This document shows, piece after piece, positions 1-10,780 of a stretch of 64,000 nucleotides of DNA. Source of the stretch: Pogostemon cablin (lineage: Eukaryota; Streptophyta; Magnoliopsida; Lamiales; Lamiaceae). Under the pieces are notes generated by a model. That model did not search any database. It was not told the DNA's origin and saw only the letters and a list, made by a program, of their open reading frames with translations. Numbering within the stretch: position 1 is the stretch's first letter; each line of letters starts with the position of its first letter. Both the position numbers and the translations under genes were made by a program. Location of the stretch: the NCBI GenBank assembly GCA_023678885.1, contig CM042987.1, forward strand, positions 24,018,927-24,082,926, given 5' to 3'.

Positions 1-339
1 AGGTGCACTTGAGGTATTTTATTGTGTTTTAGGTGAAAAAAGGATCAAAAGTGCAAAGTTGGAGGAAAGGTGCAATTTGTGCAGGAATGCTGAGAAACGC
101 ACGTCCAATTTGTGTAATTATTTTTTGTTCTTGTGGATCTATGAATTGGAAGTGTAATACATTGTTGGAAAGCCACAAAAGAGAGGGCTGTTTTGGCGTA
201 AAGAACACCTCAATCAGAATCCAAACGAGAAAGTTATGATCAAAATGGTAACGTCGCGCAAGCTGTGCCAAATAGAATGGTTGTTCCACTTTGCATGACT
301 TTTTACACATTCACATGTTATAGTTCCTGGAAGTTCTTA

Positions 340-809
340 GGGGTCTATCAGTGCAAGTCAGCTGAACACCGTGATTGATGAGTGGGTAGGTGGGTTAGGT
401 GCACCTCTCGCCCAGTGGGAAGTAATGAGGCTAGTCTTCCCCCCCTGAATGAAAAAGTATTGGGGTATTGGGGCCCCCTTCCTCTAAGCTCTAAGGTAGA
501 CCCTTTCTTTATTTTGAATTTCCAATAGAGAATCTTTCTAACTAAAAAAATATCTCTGGCAAAATGCAATTCGTCGATTTCAATCCAAGGTGCACCTTGC
601 CTTTTTTCAGGTAGCTTTCTTACGCCTATTCAGCTAGTGGGGCATTGGTCATAGCCGAAATTCGTCGAAGGGATAAAAAGAAAGAAGAGAAAGAAAGGGA
701 AGTTTCCTCTTTCTTTCATTCAATCCAAATAAATAAGAGAACAAAGAAAGCACTCCAAAATGAAAGTTAGATAAAGAAGTGTCAGTAAGAACTAGCACTA
801 GACTTCTTA
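340..809. other. 470-bp insertion inside the LTR, possible organellar (NUMT) or unclassified insert
   Basis: Aligning this LTR with the copy at 50852-51624 shows an extra 470 bp between 'aagttctta' and 'tatggatagaaagcc'. The insert is flanked by TTCTTA at 334-339 and 804-809, consistent with a 6-bp duplication. Its texture (higher GC, C- and G-runs, purine-rich AAAGAAAGAAGAG blocks) differs from the surrounding LTR and resembles plant mitochondrial intergenic DNA, but I recognise no gene in it. The ends read GGGGTCTA and CTAGAC, so a very short inverted terminus is possible. Origin is inferred, not shown. Confidence 0.5.
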
Positions 810-1078
810 TATGGATAGAAAGCCAAGGAATACAGGATCGCGTGAGCACAATAATCACTCAAATTGGAGGTCGGATGTGGAAGTTATGCGCGAAACGATG
901 AGACTGTGCACTGCAGCGCGACCAGTAGTTCGACCAAGGTCTTCCCGTTAGACCAAAACCACTTTGGTCAAACGGAGACACGGAATTCTGATTTCGACGG
1001 GATTTTCACCCCCAATGCATTTATTTTCATGTTTTCCAAGAAAAAATCCATCCAATGTCCATAAGGAGAGCTTACCAG

Positions 1079-1087
1079 TATAAAAGG
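1079..1087 (+). promoter_or_regulatory. TATA box of the plus-strand LTR
   Basis: TATAAAAGG sits in the position matched by the minus-strand TATA boxes of the other Athila-type LTRs in this window. Confidence 0.6.
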
Positions 1088-2187
1088 GGATGTAAATCAC
1101 ATCATTATTCATTGGAAAGGACCACAATACAATCATCCTACACCCCACAAGGGGGAATATATCACCCCCCAACCATCATCCACATCCTTTCCTCCATCCA
1201 TCCATCACTGTGAAGATTCATCTGTGGAATCAAAAGGAGAACCAAGAGGAGGATTCAAGAAAGAGAAGGATGCGATGACTCCCGCATCTAGGGTTTTATT
1301 CGTTTCTTAATTTTTCTTGTATTTTTCAGACATATGGGTAACATCATGGGCTAGAACCGTTTTGGTAGATCTAGGGTTTTGAAGGTTTTATGAATTAATT
1401 AAACTCTCTTGTGTGTCCTCCGTACATCACTACTTGTGAATTGATTTTATATATGATTGTGCTTTCTTATTTCATATTCACGGTCGTTTTGTGCATCTTC
1501 AATTGGTATATAGAGTTTGAATATATCTTGGTTGTAGATTGAGTACGTTCACCCCTGAACAAGATTCCATGTTATGATTCTAAGTGAGGGGACTCCGAAG
1601 ATTCATTAGAACTATTATATATAAATGTTTATTAATTGGATTGAATTCGGGTTAGTAAGTAGGATAAATAGGGTAATTTTATAGTACATATAAAGGGAGA
1701 TCATATCGGGTTAGGTTCCAGACGTGTGAAATAATTTATTTGATAGTACCTAGAAAGGGGGGTGAAATTATATCTCTTGCTCCAAGATTATTCACACGTG
1801 TTACACGCATATTTACTTGTGTCTATAGAGTAGATTTGCATGGTTTAGTGATGCGTCTATAGTCCACAAGGCAGAGTCGGCCTGCACGTGAGAGGGAAGT
1901 TAAGTAATAAAACTGGATTATCCTAGAGCTATCTATTCTCCTACTTGATCCACTTTCATATTCTTCCAGTGTTATTTATTTTATTTGTTATTTTTATTTA
2001 ATTATTTATTAGTTAATAATTCAATCCTCAAACATTATTGCGTTTCGTCTTAATTAATTTAGTAAATAATTAAATTGATAATACATCATCCTTTGGGTTC
2101 GATATTTAACTTGGTCGCTTGCTTAAGCTGCAACTGATATCCTTAATACTTGGTGATTAATTTTGCTTGCAAAGAAAACGCGCATCA

Positions 2188-2789
2188 ATAGGATTTTCAA
2201 CAAGGCTCAAGGAAAGGGCCAAAGAAAAAGCTTTTAAAGGCTCAACTGGGTTTCCATTGATTAATACAATACAAGGGAAGGTAAAATTTAGCTAAGTGAC
2301 TCAAATAAACAATAATGACCTAAGATCATGTCCTGATAATTAATTAATCATAAGTCACACATAGAACTCCAAGCCAAGTTCTAGAATACGGTCATATGAA
2401 TGATTCTAACAAGAATAAACTATCATACATTGATATAGCATGATTTCGTAAGGCTCAAATTCTCACATGGGTAATAGATTTCTAAGCACTCCTCAAAGTA
2501 TATAATCAAGATTAATTCCACAATGAACTCTACATATTTAACAAGTTATATATGCTTCTCATCAATAAAATCAACACATGCAAAATACGAATGCAACATA
2601 CTTAGCAAAGAACCCAATATATCAATCAAAACAAGTATCACCAGCCAATCCAACCTCAAATATCAGGTATCACACCTCAATCCAACCTCAAGTCAGAATA
2701 TCAATATACGTACATACCACTCACACCATAGATACCCATCCTGTAATGAGAAAAAGAGAAGGGAGATGAGATGAAGCAGACAAAGAAAA
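2188..2789 (-). other. 3' non-coding region of element D
   Basis: This matches the segment of element B around 9850-10350 ('aaggctcaa', 'cctaagatcat', 'gactccaa..caagttct'), so it is retrotransposon 3' non-coding DNA between ORF3 and the 3' LTR. No ORF is credible. The outer part, with the hairpin repeats seen in A, B and E, is cut off by the LTR insertion at 2187. Confidence 0.7.
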
Positions 2790-4330
2790 AACCTGGAGCC
2801 CTCTACTCCGCCGGACCATCATCATCATCATCGCTAAGCTCCATACACCATAGGTCAAAATCTCTCTACAACACATAAAGCTTCTTATCCATCTCTCGAT
2901 CATTTACTTGCATCTCTCCCAATCTCCTATCCATGCATCATACCTCAAACTCAGCGTGGCGTAATTAGTATTTGCCAATGCAAGCTGGCGGTTCGTCTCT
3001 CTCTAACTATTGTTTAAGTTAAAAAGGTGCTCGTTTATAAGTTAAAATTGATCCCTGTAGAACTCATCAGGTCCGCCCCATTGCTGCTGCAGTGGCTGTG
3101 GTGGTGGCATATCATGCTGCTGATGTGGTAAATCCATCTCTGGATGCTGCTCAGGATGCTCTTCCCCATGCATCTCTATGCGCTCTCCTTGCTGAAGCTG
3201 GTGCTGTGGCTGCTGCGCTTGGTCAACTATTCTTTGCAAATCTTCAAACATACCCGCAGCGTACATCTGAGCCACAGTCCTACAATCACCTCTCCTCAAG
3301 CACGTAATGGAGATCGCCTCATCCGCTAGAGTGCTCATCAACAAGTTTCCCTCATTCCGAACCACAACTAATGCTCTTACATTATAAGGGAACATGAAAG
3401 AATCGGGATTAGAATCCCTAACAAACATCTAATCTCCAGCCCGATGTACAGCAAAACCAGCCTTGAGAGATGCACTCATCATAAGATCCGGATCCTCTAA
3501 AAGATGTGTGATGCCTATGAAGTCCATTTGTAACGACTCAGCTATAGGAGTAAGCAATCCACAAATATTCACTCTCTGAAACGTGAAACTTCTGAATCTA
3601 TAGCGCTGTTGAATCAAATACGACCCATATTGAAATGAACTCCATTCAGCATACACCATAAAGAATACAACTCTTCCCTCGATACACAACGTCCCTCAGA
3701 TCGGGCAAACAATATGTTGTTTAGAACTCTATCCATGTATCGAATGATGGGTTCCGAATCAACGCAGCACGAGCATCCTTAGTCTTGAAATCCATGTCCT
3801 CACCAGAATTAATATCTCTCCAGAAATCATTCGGTCTAAAATTCCCATTCTTATACCTCAAAAATTTGAAATCCCCATTGGAGTGCCTAACAGAATGTTG
3901 AAATCTTCCGCCGTCCACGTTCTCTTCACGCCTCCAAGCTGGAATGTACACTAGTAAGGAAGGGAACTAGAACCCTACTTGACGATGATCGAACACAAGA
4001 CCTTCTCATTAATATGAAAGTACGTTGGCATCTTCATCTCCATAAATTGCCGAATCCCAACTCGATCAAACATCCACATTATATCATCCCTGATATTCAT
4101 TGCTATCATAGCTCTGTCATCCTGGTACCTCGTCCGAGTGATCTTATTAGATATATCACCCCATCAATCCTTGATCTCCTCCTAATTTTCCATTTGAATA
4201 TGGAAGTTCCTAGGCAGCCTCTCCTTAAGCCTCAACTTCTTGGTAACCTCGTCCTTACGAGGCTGCCTATCCTGTCTCTTCTTATAACAAACTTCAGTCT
4301 CCTTTCCTTTTCCTACAAGAATAATATTTC
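2790..4330 (-). pseudogene. Athila ORF3-like (env-position) gene, decayed
   Basis: Three minus-strand blocks can be read. The upstream block (about 3960-4330) has a basic start (KKRQ...RKDE) and a segment ending DDIMWMFDRVGIRQFME. Block 3721-3951 contains FRPNDFWRDI and ARAALIRNPSF. Block 3042-3689 is one frame broken by a single TAG at about 3429 and contains YGSYLIQQRYRF and GITHLLEDPD, ending in a Q/H/P-rich tail. The FW..I ... A.LIRNP signature resembles the Pfam ATHILA ORF-1 / plant transposon-protein families; the Pfam assignment is from memory of the motif. The last part (2790-3040) matches the coiled, aspartate-rich tail preserved in element B. Its function is unknown; it occupies the env position downstream of pol. 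No transmembrane segment is evident in what remains. Confidence 0.65.
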
Positions 4331-5096
4331 AATACCCAACTGATATAAGAAAAGCAAACTAACCTTGTTCTGATCACACACTAAACTCTACTCAAGACTT
4401 CAAGTTTTTCATGCATAATCTACTTCAAACAAGCATGCCTCCAACTTCATCATGAATTCAACAATCAAACATTCACATGCTAATTCAATTTCACTTCAAA
4501 TTCAAGTCTTTAATAAGAACTATCAACTATTTCATCAACCACATCACTTCCTTAAGCATGGATCTACCACAATCAATAATTCAACTCAAAATTCAACATG
4601 CTTCACTTCACTACCCAAATTACTCTACAATTTCACATAAACATCAAGGTCTAGCAACAAATCAACCATGAAAATCGGACCCATCACTTGTCCATATGAG
4701 ATTTCAAATGAAAATTCAAATTACACCATGAATCCCTATAAAAGCTAGTTCAACCAACTTACCCAATAAAAATCAAGCAATAGAACTTCAATCCTAGGGT
4801 AATAGAGTCAAGAGAACATACTTTTTGATCCGGTCATGGCTAATATGAACTAAGTACGAAAAATCCCCAAATTTGATTAAAACCCCTAATTGTGCAACTA
4901 GAATGTTCCAAATTCTTGAGAAATAGCATGTAGGAAGGATGGAAAGTGGTTTAATTGGAGTAAAATCAAGTAAAATTAAAATTTGGAAGAGAGGATTCTT
5001 GGTTCGGAGAGGATTCGAGTAAGGGTGGTGTGAAGAATGTATGGAATGGGGTGAAAATTCAGACTTAATACATGACTTACCTGCGCGGTTCGACCC
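4331..5096 (-). other. Non-coding spacer between the array and ORF3 of element D
   Basis: AT-rich, C/A-biased sequence with short ORFs only. I see no domain or repeat in it beyond low-complexity CA/TC tracts. Element B has lost most of the equivalent segment. Confidence 0.5.
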
Positions 5097-5336
5097 GAAC
5101 TAGGTGGTCGAACCACCTCATCATGGTCAAACCAGTTATTGGTTCGACCCGAACCACTGGTCAAACCAGTTTGTCGCGGTCGAACCTGCCTGTAACAAAC
5201 TTCCAGATGGCTGGTTCGACCTGAACTCCTGGTCGAACCACCGTCCCTTTGGTCGAATCGCCCTGTACAATTTCTCTGATCTGCTGTTTGACTCGAACCG
5301 CTTGGTTCGACCTCCACTCTTGGTCGAACCAACCCC
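5097..5336. repeat. GGTTCGACC/GGTCGAACC array between pol and ORF3 of D
   Basis: About a dozen copies of TTCGACC and its reverse complement GGTCGAA alternate, with TTCGACC-type starts at about 5099, 5143, 5215 and 5287 (spacing 44, 72, 72). Several copies are decayed to TTTGAC or GGTCAAA, as expected of CpG deamination. The array lies just downstream, in the sense of the element, of the integrase stop codon and the hairpin at 5641. Confidence 0.9.
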
Positions 5337-5630
5337 CTGATCCTTCAAAAGCGATTCTTCTTCGTCCTTTGCAAACTTCAAGCTCAAAAATAATCATTAG
5401 GTACCAAAACATAGCAAAATTAAGCTAGAGAACCACTTTTAAGACTCTATAATTAATGTACATCTCCGCATATGACTCAATAAATAAAACACCATTAAAC
5501 ATTATACAAATTGCAAAAAAATTGACACCTCAAAACCGATTAAAGTTTTAATTCGCCGCAAAAAATCAACTATCCTATCAAACGTTGCATGTATAAATTA
5601 TACTCTTAGTGCTACGATAAGGTAATTACA

Positions 5631-5676
5631 TCACACCCCCCAAACTTAGTAGAAACTATAGTCGAAACTAAGTTTG
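5631..5676 (-). other. Second polypurine-like tract plus 9-bp-stem hairpin (D)
   Basis: On the plus strand the C-run at 5636-5641 leads into CAAACTTAG (5641-5649) and CTAAGTTTG (5668-5676), a perfect 9-bp stem with an 18-base loop. In the element's sense this is a hairpin ending in AAGTTTGGGGGG, like the true PPT next to the 3' LTRs. The same structure is at 11496 (B), 45256 (E) and, with TTAAGTTTG, at 28829 and 28969 (C). Confidence 0.75.
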
Positions 5677-5819
5677 CAAGAAGATGTAATTTTCGATAAG
5701 TAAGCACATAAAATATAAAAATTTCTTACTCACACTTAATAAAATAAAGCAATAAAATAGGAGGGAAAGCCCCCAACAGGCACTCTTGTTTAACGTCGGA
5801 GAGTCACGACGGTACCAGA

Positions 5820-7501
5820 TCAGTGCAAGGTATCCTCAAAGACAATGCAAGCATCATCCGGTGACTTGTAATACTTCAATCGATGCCCATTCGCCGCTAT
5901 GATGTCTCCGTCTTTGTCCATGATCTCAAAACTCCCCCTTCGCAGACTCTATGGATAATGAATGGTCTCGTCCACTTCGATTTAATTTTCCTGCAAAGAG
6001 CTTCAAACGAGAGTTAAAGAGTAATACCTCATCACCTTGCTTGAATTCCTTGCAAGTGATCTTCGAATCATGCCATTTCTTCATTCTTTCCTTGTAGATC
6101 ACCAAATTCTTGTAAGCTTGATTTCTGAACTCGTCAAGATGATTGATCTGAGCCAACCTCAACTCCTTTTGATCCTTAAGGCTCAAGTTCAAACTTCTCA
6201 ATGCCCAAAAAGCTTTATGCTGAATCTCTACGGGTAAGTGGCACGGCATTCCACAGATAATTTGATAAGGGGACATGTCAAGCACAGTCTTGTACGCAGT
6301 TCGGAACACCCACAAATCGAGCTTCATAGCCCCATCCTTCCTATTAGTTCTGACTACTTTCTCCAAAATTTGCTTCACTTATCAGTTGGAGACTTCGGCT
6401 TGCCCATTAGCTTGAGGATGATAGGGTGTAGTGACCATATGCTTAACACCATAATCCTTGCGCACTCTTTCAAGAAGCTTGTTGACGAAGTGGAAATCTC
6501 CATCACTTACAAGTGCTCTAGGGACTCCATAGCGGGCAAAGATATGTTTCTTCAAGAAAGACAACACGGTCTTTAAATCATTCATCCGAGTGGGAATGGC
6601 TTCCACCCACTTAGAAACATAATCAACCGCTAGAAAGATGTAGAGAAATCCATTAGATGGGGGAAACGGCCCCATAAAATCGATCCCCCATACATCGAAG
6701 ATCTCAACAACAATGCTCGGCTGAAGTGGCATCTCATCTCTTCTATTTATGTTTCCCATCCTTTGACATCTATCGCATGTTGCTACATAGGATTCACAGT
6801 CTTTAAACAAAGTAGGCCAATAAAGATTAGATTGAAGTACCTTAGCTGCTGTCTTTTGGGCTCTGAAATGCCCCCCGTTAGGTTGTGCATGGCAAAAATC
6901 AAGGACACTCTCCATCTCCATCTCGGGCACACACCTACGGACGATATAATTCGTACAAATCTTGTATACAAATGGATCATACCATATGAAAGTCTTAACA
7001 TCCCTTTTAAACTTTGCAAGTTGATATCTGTTGAGATCTCTTGGAATTTCTCCTACGGCATTGTAATTGACATAATCCACATACCATGGATCAACTCCTT
7101 GAGCAGCAACTACACAAGCTTTATCCGTTCCTTCAGCAAACACCGCCATGATCTTCTCATCAGGGAACATCTCCTCTATGTATTCGAATGAATCATCACA
7201 GTGCTCTACGTTCTCCTTTATCTCCAACCTTGATAGGTGATCCGCCAATACATTCTCCATACCTTTCTTATCTCGAATCTCCATATCAAATTCCTGCAGA
7301 AGAAGGATCCATCTAGTGATCCTTGGCTTCGCTTCCTTCTTCTCCATCAAGTATCGGATCGCAGAATGATCCGTGTACGCAATGGTCATCATGCCCACCA
7401 AATACTATCGAAACTTATTGAATGCATACACAACATCTAGAAACTCCTTCTCAGTGACAATGTAGTTCTTTTGTGCTGCATCAAAAGTCTTACTCGCATA
7501 G
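5820..7501 (-). pseudogene. Element D pol: RNase H end and integrase, broken
   Basis: The open stretch 6382-7401 (339 codons) reads from the end of RNase H (TDHSAIRYL, ADHLSRLE) through the integrase zinc finger (CHAQPNGGH ... CDRCQRMG) and the catalytic core (WGIDFMGPF, VSDGDFHF, GQAEVSN). It then meets two adjacent stops, TGA TAA, where element B reads NRQ; both are explained by C-to-T changes. The rest (RTAYKTVLDMSPYQIICG, HLPVEIQHKAFWAL, then the C-terminal NGHRLKYYKS) continues in another frame to the stop at 5820. The metal-binding Asp and Glu residues are still visible. The upstream end is cut by element B at 7501; RT resumes at 19344. The neighbouring element B aligns along the whole length. 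Confidence 0.9.
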
Positions 7502-8469
7502 TGATGGGCGTTTTCTCAACACACAAAATAATTCTCAAGTATAAGGATATCAATTGTAGTTTCAATAGGTGACCTAATTATATTCTAATTCACTAAGATT
7601 ATGTGGCAAACTGGTTTTGATTTTATTATGAAACAAAATAACATATAAGTAAAAATAGCAAAGTAAATAAGCAAACAATCAAGAAAACTCGGCTGTGATC
7701 AAGTAAGTAATATAGTAGTTCTTCAGGTCATCTAGTTTTACTCGTTAATCTCCTTTCCATGTGTTGATGTCCGACTCTGCCTTGTATTTTATGGACGCAT
7801 CACTGAACCATGCAAACGTTCTCTATAGATACAAGTAAGCAAGTGTATGACACGTGTGAATATCCTCGGAGCAAGACGTATACTTCACCCCCTTTTTAGG
7901 TACTATCATAATCAATTATTTCCCCTGCATTTAGTACTCTAACCCGATTTGATCTCTCTCTTTAGGTACTATAAAGTTAAACACTTTATCCTACTTATTA
8001 ACCAGAAAACAATTCAACTAACAAGTATCTATATAAGATAGTTCTAATAAGACTTCGGAATCCCTTCACTTAGAATTATAACACATGATTCTGCTCAGTG
8101 GTGAACGTACTCAATCAATAACTAAGAGATGTATTCAGACTCTACATAACAGTTAATGATGCACAAAACAACCGTGAGTATGAATTGAAAAAGCACAATT
8201 TTATATAAAATAAACCACAAGTAGTGTTGTACAGAGTTTACACATGAAAATTCAATTAACTCATAAAACTTTCATAAGCCTAGAACTACCGAGGTGGTTC
8301 TAGCCCACGATTGATTTGGGAATAATCATGGCTAGTTGGTATGATCTTACTTGACTCGCCCGACGATCCTCTCCTCACGACTCCTTCGGATGACGGTAGG
8401 GTTTGGTGGTAGATGGATGAAGGAAGATGTGTGTTGTCTTGTGTCTTCTTTTCTCCTGCGAAAGCTCTT

Positions 8470-8477
8470 CTTTTATA
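8470..8477 (-). promoter_or_regulatory. TATA box in the element B 3' LTR
   Basis: The minus strand reads TATAAAAG here; the partner LTR has it at 18693-18700. The motif array (8583-8912) lies directly upstream in the sense of transcription, which places the array in U3. Confidence 0.6.
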
Positions 8478-8582
8478 CTCATAGGACCTCCTTATGGGCT
8501 TAGGATGGGCCTTTGCTTGAAGCACACGTCAAATTTGGTAAGAGACATTCGAAATTACCATAAATAGCCAGTAGTGAGATAC

Positions 8583-8912
8583 TGTTTGACCAAGGTATAC
8601 TGGTCAAACAAATCCTCCAACTCGAACAACTGGTCGAGCAAGCTCTCTGGACGATTTTGGCATTTTGCTCGACCATTGCTTTCTTGCTCGACCAAATTGA
8701 TGTTGGTCGAGCAATACCTTTAAGTCGAACAAACTCTATAAGTTTTGTCCACTTTGTTCGACCTCTGCTCATCTGCTCGACCAAGTCGATGTTGGTCGAG
8801 CAACACCTCCAAGTCGAGCTATATCTCTGGACGGGTCTGTGCAATATGCTCAACTTATCCCTATTTGTTCGACCAAATTGATGTTGGTCGAACAGGCTCT
8901 CTTGGTCGAACG
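8583..8912. repeat. TGCTCGACC/GGTCGAGCA array in U3 of the B 3' LTR
   Basis: About 14 copies of T(G/T)(C/T)TCGACC and the reverse complement GGTCGA(A/G)CA alternate, often as facing pairs such as CTCGACCAA..TTGGTCGAG. The B-element spelling (CTCGACC) differs from the GGTTCGACC spelling used in D and E. Confidence 0.88.
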
Positions 8913-9117
8913 ATACTCGAATCTTACCTTCAAAATCGTGTCTTTCAATTCCGAGCCTTTTACACCTGTTTTCCTATACAAATATGCTCAAACAGCCCTT
9001 GTACCCTCTGATTTGTGACTTTCCCATAAACATGCTGTTGCGTCTCAATAAAGACTCAATCGTACTCCATTTCCACGCAAATCAGAGCCCAAAATATGTG
9101 AAATTACACTCTCATCA

Positions 9118-9132
9118 AACCCCCAAACTTAC
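9118..9132 (-). other. Polypurine tract of element B
   Basis: Directly inside the 3' LTR the minus strand reads TAAGTTTGGGGGTTT up to the LTR, the expected plus-strand primer site. Confidence 0.75.
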
Positions 9133-10351
9133 ATGTTGCTCATCCCGAGGCAACGAAAATCATCAAATCTCGAGAGTGTAATCACAAGGTACATCATATC
9201 CTAACACATGCAATTATATTAACTTAAAACATGCAACCATCATACCTTTCATTCACATAAATCAATTAATCACACTACTTCTATGAGTGCTAAGTCATCT
9301 AGCTCACGGGTAAGTATTTACTCTATCTCACTCAAGTGTGAAAGATATACACCTTATGGTTAATTTCAACTCTCAATTTCAATTCATATACTCGCGTAAC
9401 CATAAGCTTGACAAAAGGTCTCAAAAATCCACCCATAATCGACTCAATACTAGGATCACAAAGGACTTGCTTAAAGGTTGTAATGTTGGCTCTTTGGTAA
9501 AGGATGAAGAATATAGATAAGTGACTAACTTTATTAGTAAAGAATTACCTTGGTATATTACTTTCAGTTGCTCCCTTCTTTACTTCTTCTTCTCAACGAT
9601 CATGTTTATATACCATTCCTCCATCTTTACTTGGATCAACTTCTTTTCTGTAGTAACATGCCAATTCCGGCGCTCTTCAAGTATAAGGGTACCAGTTTCG
9701 GGCACTACCCTCTCTAGTATTCGGGATACTGGTTTCAGGCACTATCCCTCGCAAGATTTAACCCCTTGTCTCTCGATTTTTCTTTCACCAAATCTCTCCT
9801 TTCATTCCTCTTCAAAACTTCCTGGAGCATTCGTCTAACTACACTCTTTACTAGTAATAGGTGTTTAAGGCTCAAAAGGTAAACGGCTCATTATAAAGGC
9901 TTGCTAAAGAAAAGCTTAAAGGCTCAAAAAGGGCATTCAATGATAATCATGAAGTAGGGTAGGATAAATTTGGCTGAGTAACTCAATTAACAATAATGGC
10001 CTAAGATCATTTCCTAGCATCCCTCAATTATAGATTTCACACAAGACTCCAAGTCAAGTTCTTGAATACGAGTATACAAACGACTCTCAAGAATGAACAA
10101 TCATGCGTATAGCATGATCAAAAGGCCCAATCCTCACTAGGTTAATAGAATCCTAAGCACTCTTCAAAGAATGTAATCAACATCAATTTTCTATGAACTA
10201 CAAGTATAAATAGAACATGCTCGTCATTAACAAATCAACATGCATCACATCAACATTATCAAATACAGACCACTCACACATGAATCACCACTACACCCAA
10301 ACACTCAAGCTTGCACCTGTAAAGTGTAAAAGAGAATGGAGATGAGAAGAA
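9133..10351 (-). other. 3' non-coding region of element B with two hairpin repeats
   Basis: No credible ORF. It shares blocks with A and E: TGTTGCTC(A/G)TCCCGAGGCAA, GTAACCATAAGCTTG, GGTTGTAATGTTGGCTCTTTGG. Two 26-bp hairpins lie at 9686-9711 (stem AGGGTA/TACCCT) and 9723-9748 (stem GGGATA/TATCCC) around a similar 14-base loop. The ordered conservation across three elements suggests a functional 3' leader or packaging region rather than decayed coding DNA. Confidence 0.7.
9686..9748 (-). repeat. Two 26-bp hairpin units with compensatory stems (B)
   Basis: Unit 1 is AGGGTA + CCAGTTTCGGGCAC + TACCCT. Unit 2 is GGGATA + CTGGTTTCAGGCAC + TATCCC. The loop is nearly constant while both stem arms change together. 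Confidence 0.75.
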
Positions 10352-10639
10352 TCAGAAAAGAATAAAAACCTGACGCTCATCATTCCTCGGATCATCATCA
10401 TCATCCGAACCTTCCTCATCATTATTATCTCCCATCTCCAGTCGCCATCGGTCCACGTCTCTATGAAGAGCAGTGAGATTTCTATCCATCATGCGCCCAT
10501 GATCCTGCATCTGCCTCAACTGTCCATCCATCTCATCATAACGCATGTTGAGCGCAGCATAATTAGCATTCGCAAGCGCCAGTTGTCTTTTTGTTTCTTG
10601 CTGGTTCGCATTGAATGTGGCGAAATGCTCATGCATCAA
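10352..10639 (-). pseudogene. ORF3 C-terminal remnant of element B
   Basis: A 95-codon open stretch starts MMHEHFATFNANQQ. It is charged and probably coiled-coil (RYDEMDGQLRQMQDHGRMMD), then has an acidic run DNNDEEGSDDDDD. It matches the decayed end of D's ORF3-like gene at 2790-3040. Upstream in the element's sense, the FW..I and LIRNP blocks kept in D are missing; the sequence passes almost at once into the motif array at 10781. So B kept only the tail of ORF3 after a large internal deletion. I cannot say what the tail does; a coiled-coil or oligomerisation role is only a guess. Confidence 0.6.
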
Positions 10640-10780
10640 TCAGAATTGCTCCCGATAAAACTGATCTTGGGCCACCCAATAATCTTGCTGCGGGGTTATG
10701 GTGGTGCTCGAGAAAGGGTGATGGAAGTGAGTGTGTGAACGGAATGAGATTACTTTTTTTTAAAAACTGCTTCCAGACCC

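Larger units (their letters stand above)
1..2187 (+). mobile_element. Plus-strand LTR of the element-A family (start lies before the window)
   Basis: The stretch matches, in reverse complement, the LTR split between 39010-40059 and 50852-51624. Subtracting the 470-bp insert at 340-809 and adding about 109 bp missing at the left gives roughly 1826 bp, against roughly 1823 bp for the other copy. It ends in ...GCGCATCA at 2187. Base 2188 onward is not a primer-binding site but the 3' non-coding region of element D, so this is either a solo LTR or the 3' LTR of a plus-strand element. ATAGG at 2188-2192 is the likely right target-site copy; the left copy would be outside the window. Bases 950-1000 hold a few TTCGACC/GGTCAAA motifs upstream of a TATA box. 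Confidence 0.85.
7502..9117 (-). mobile_element. Element B 3' LTR
   Basis: 1616 bp, paired with 17687-19343. It lacks about 41 bp near its left end that the partner keeps (around 17762-17802). It carries a TATA box and an upstream array of TCGACC-type motifs. Confidence 0.92.

Noticed and set aside
5097..5336. CRISPR-like look of short repeats separated by spacers
   Set aside because: The motifs occur in both orientations with irregular spacing, the spacers resemble one another, and the context is a plant retrotransposon.
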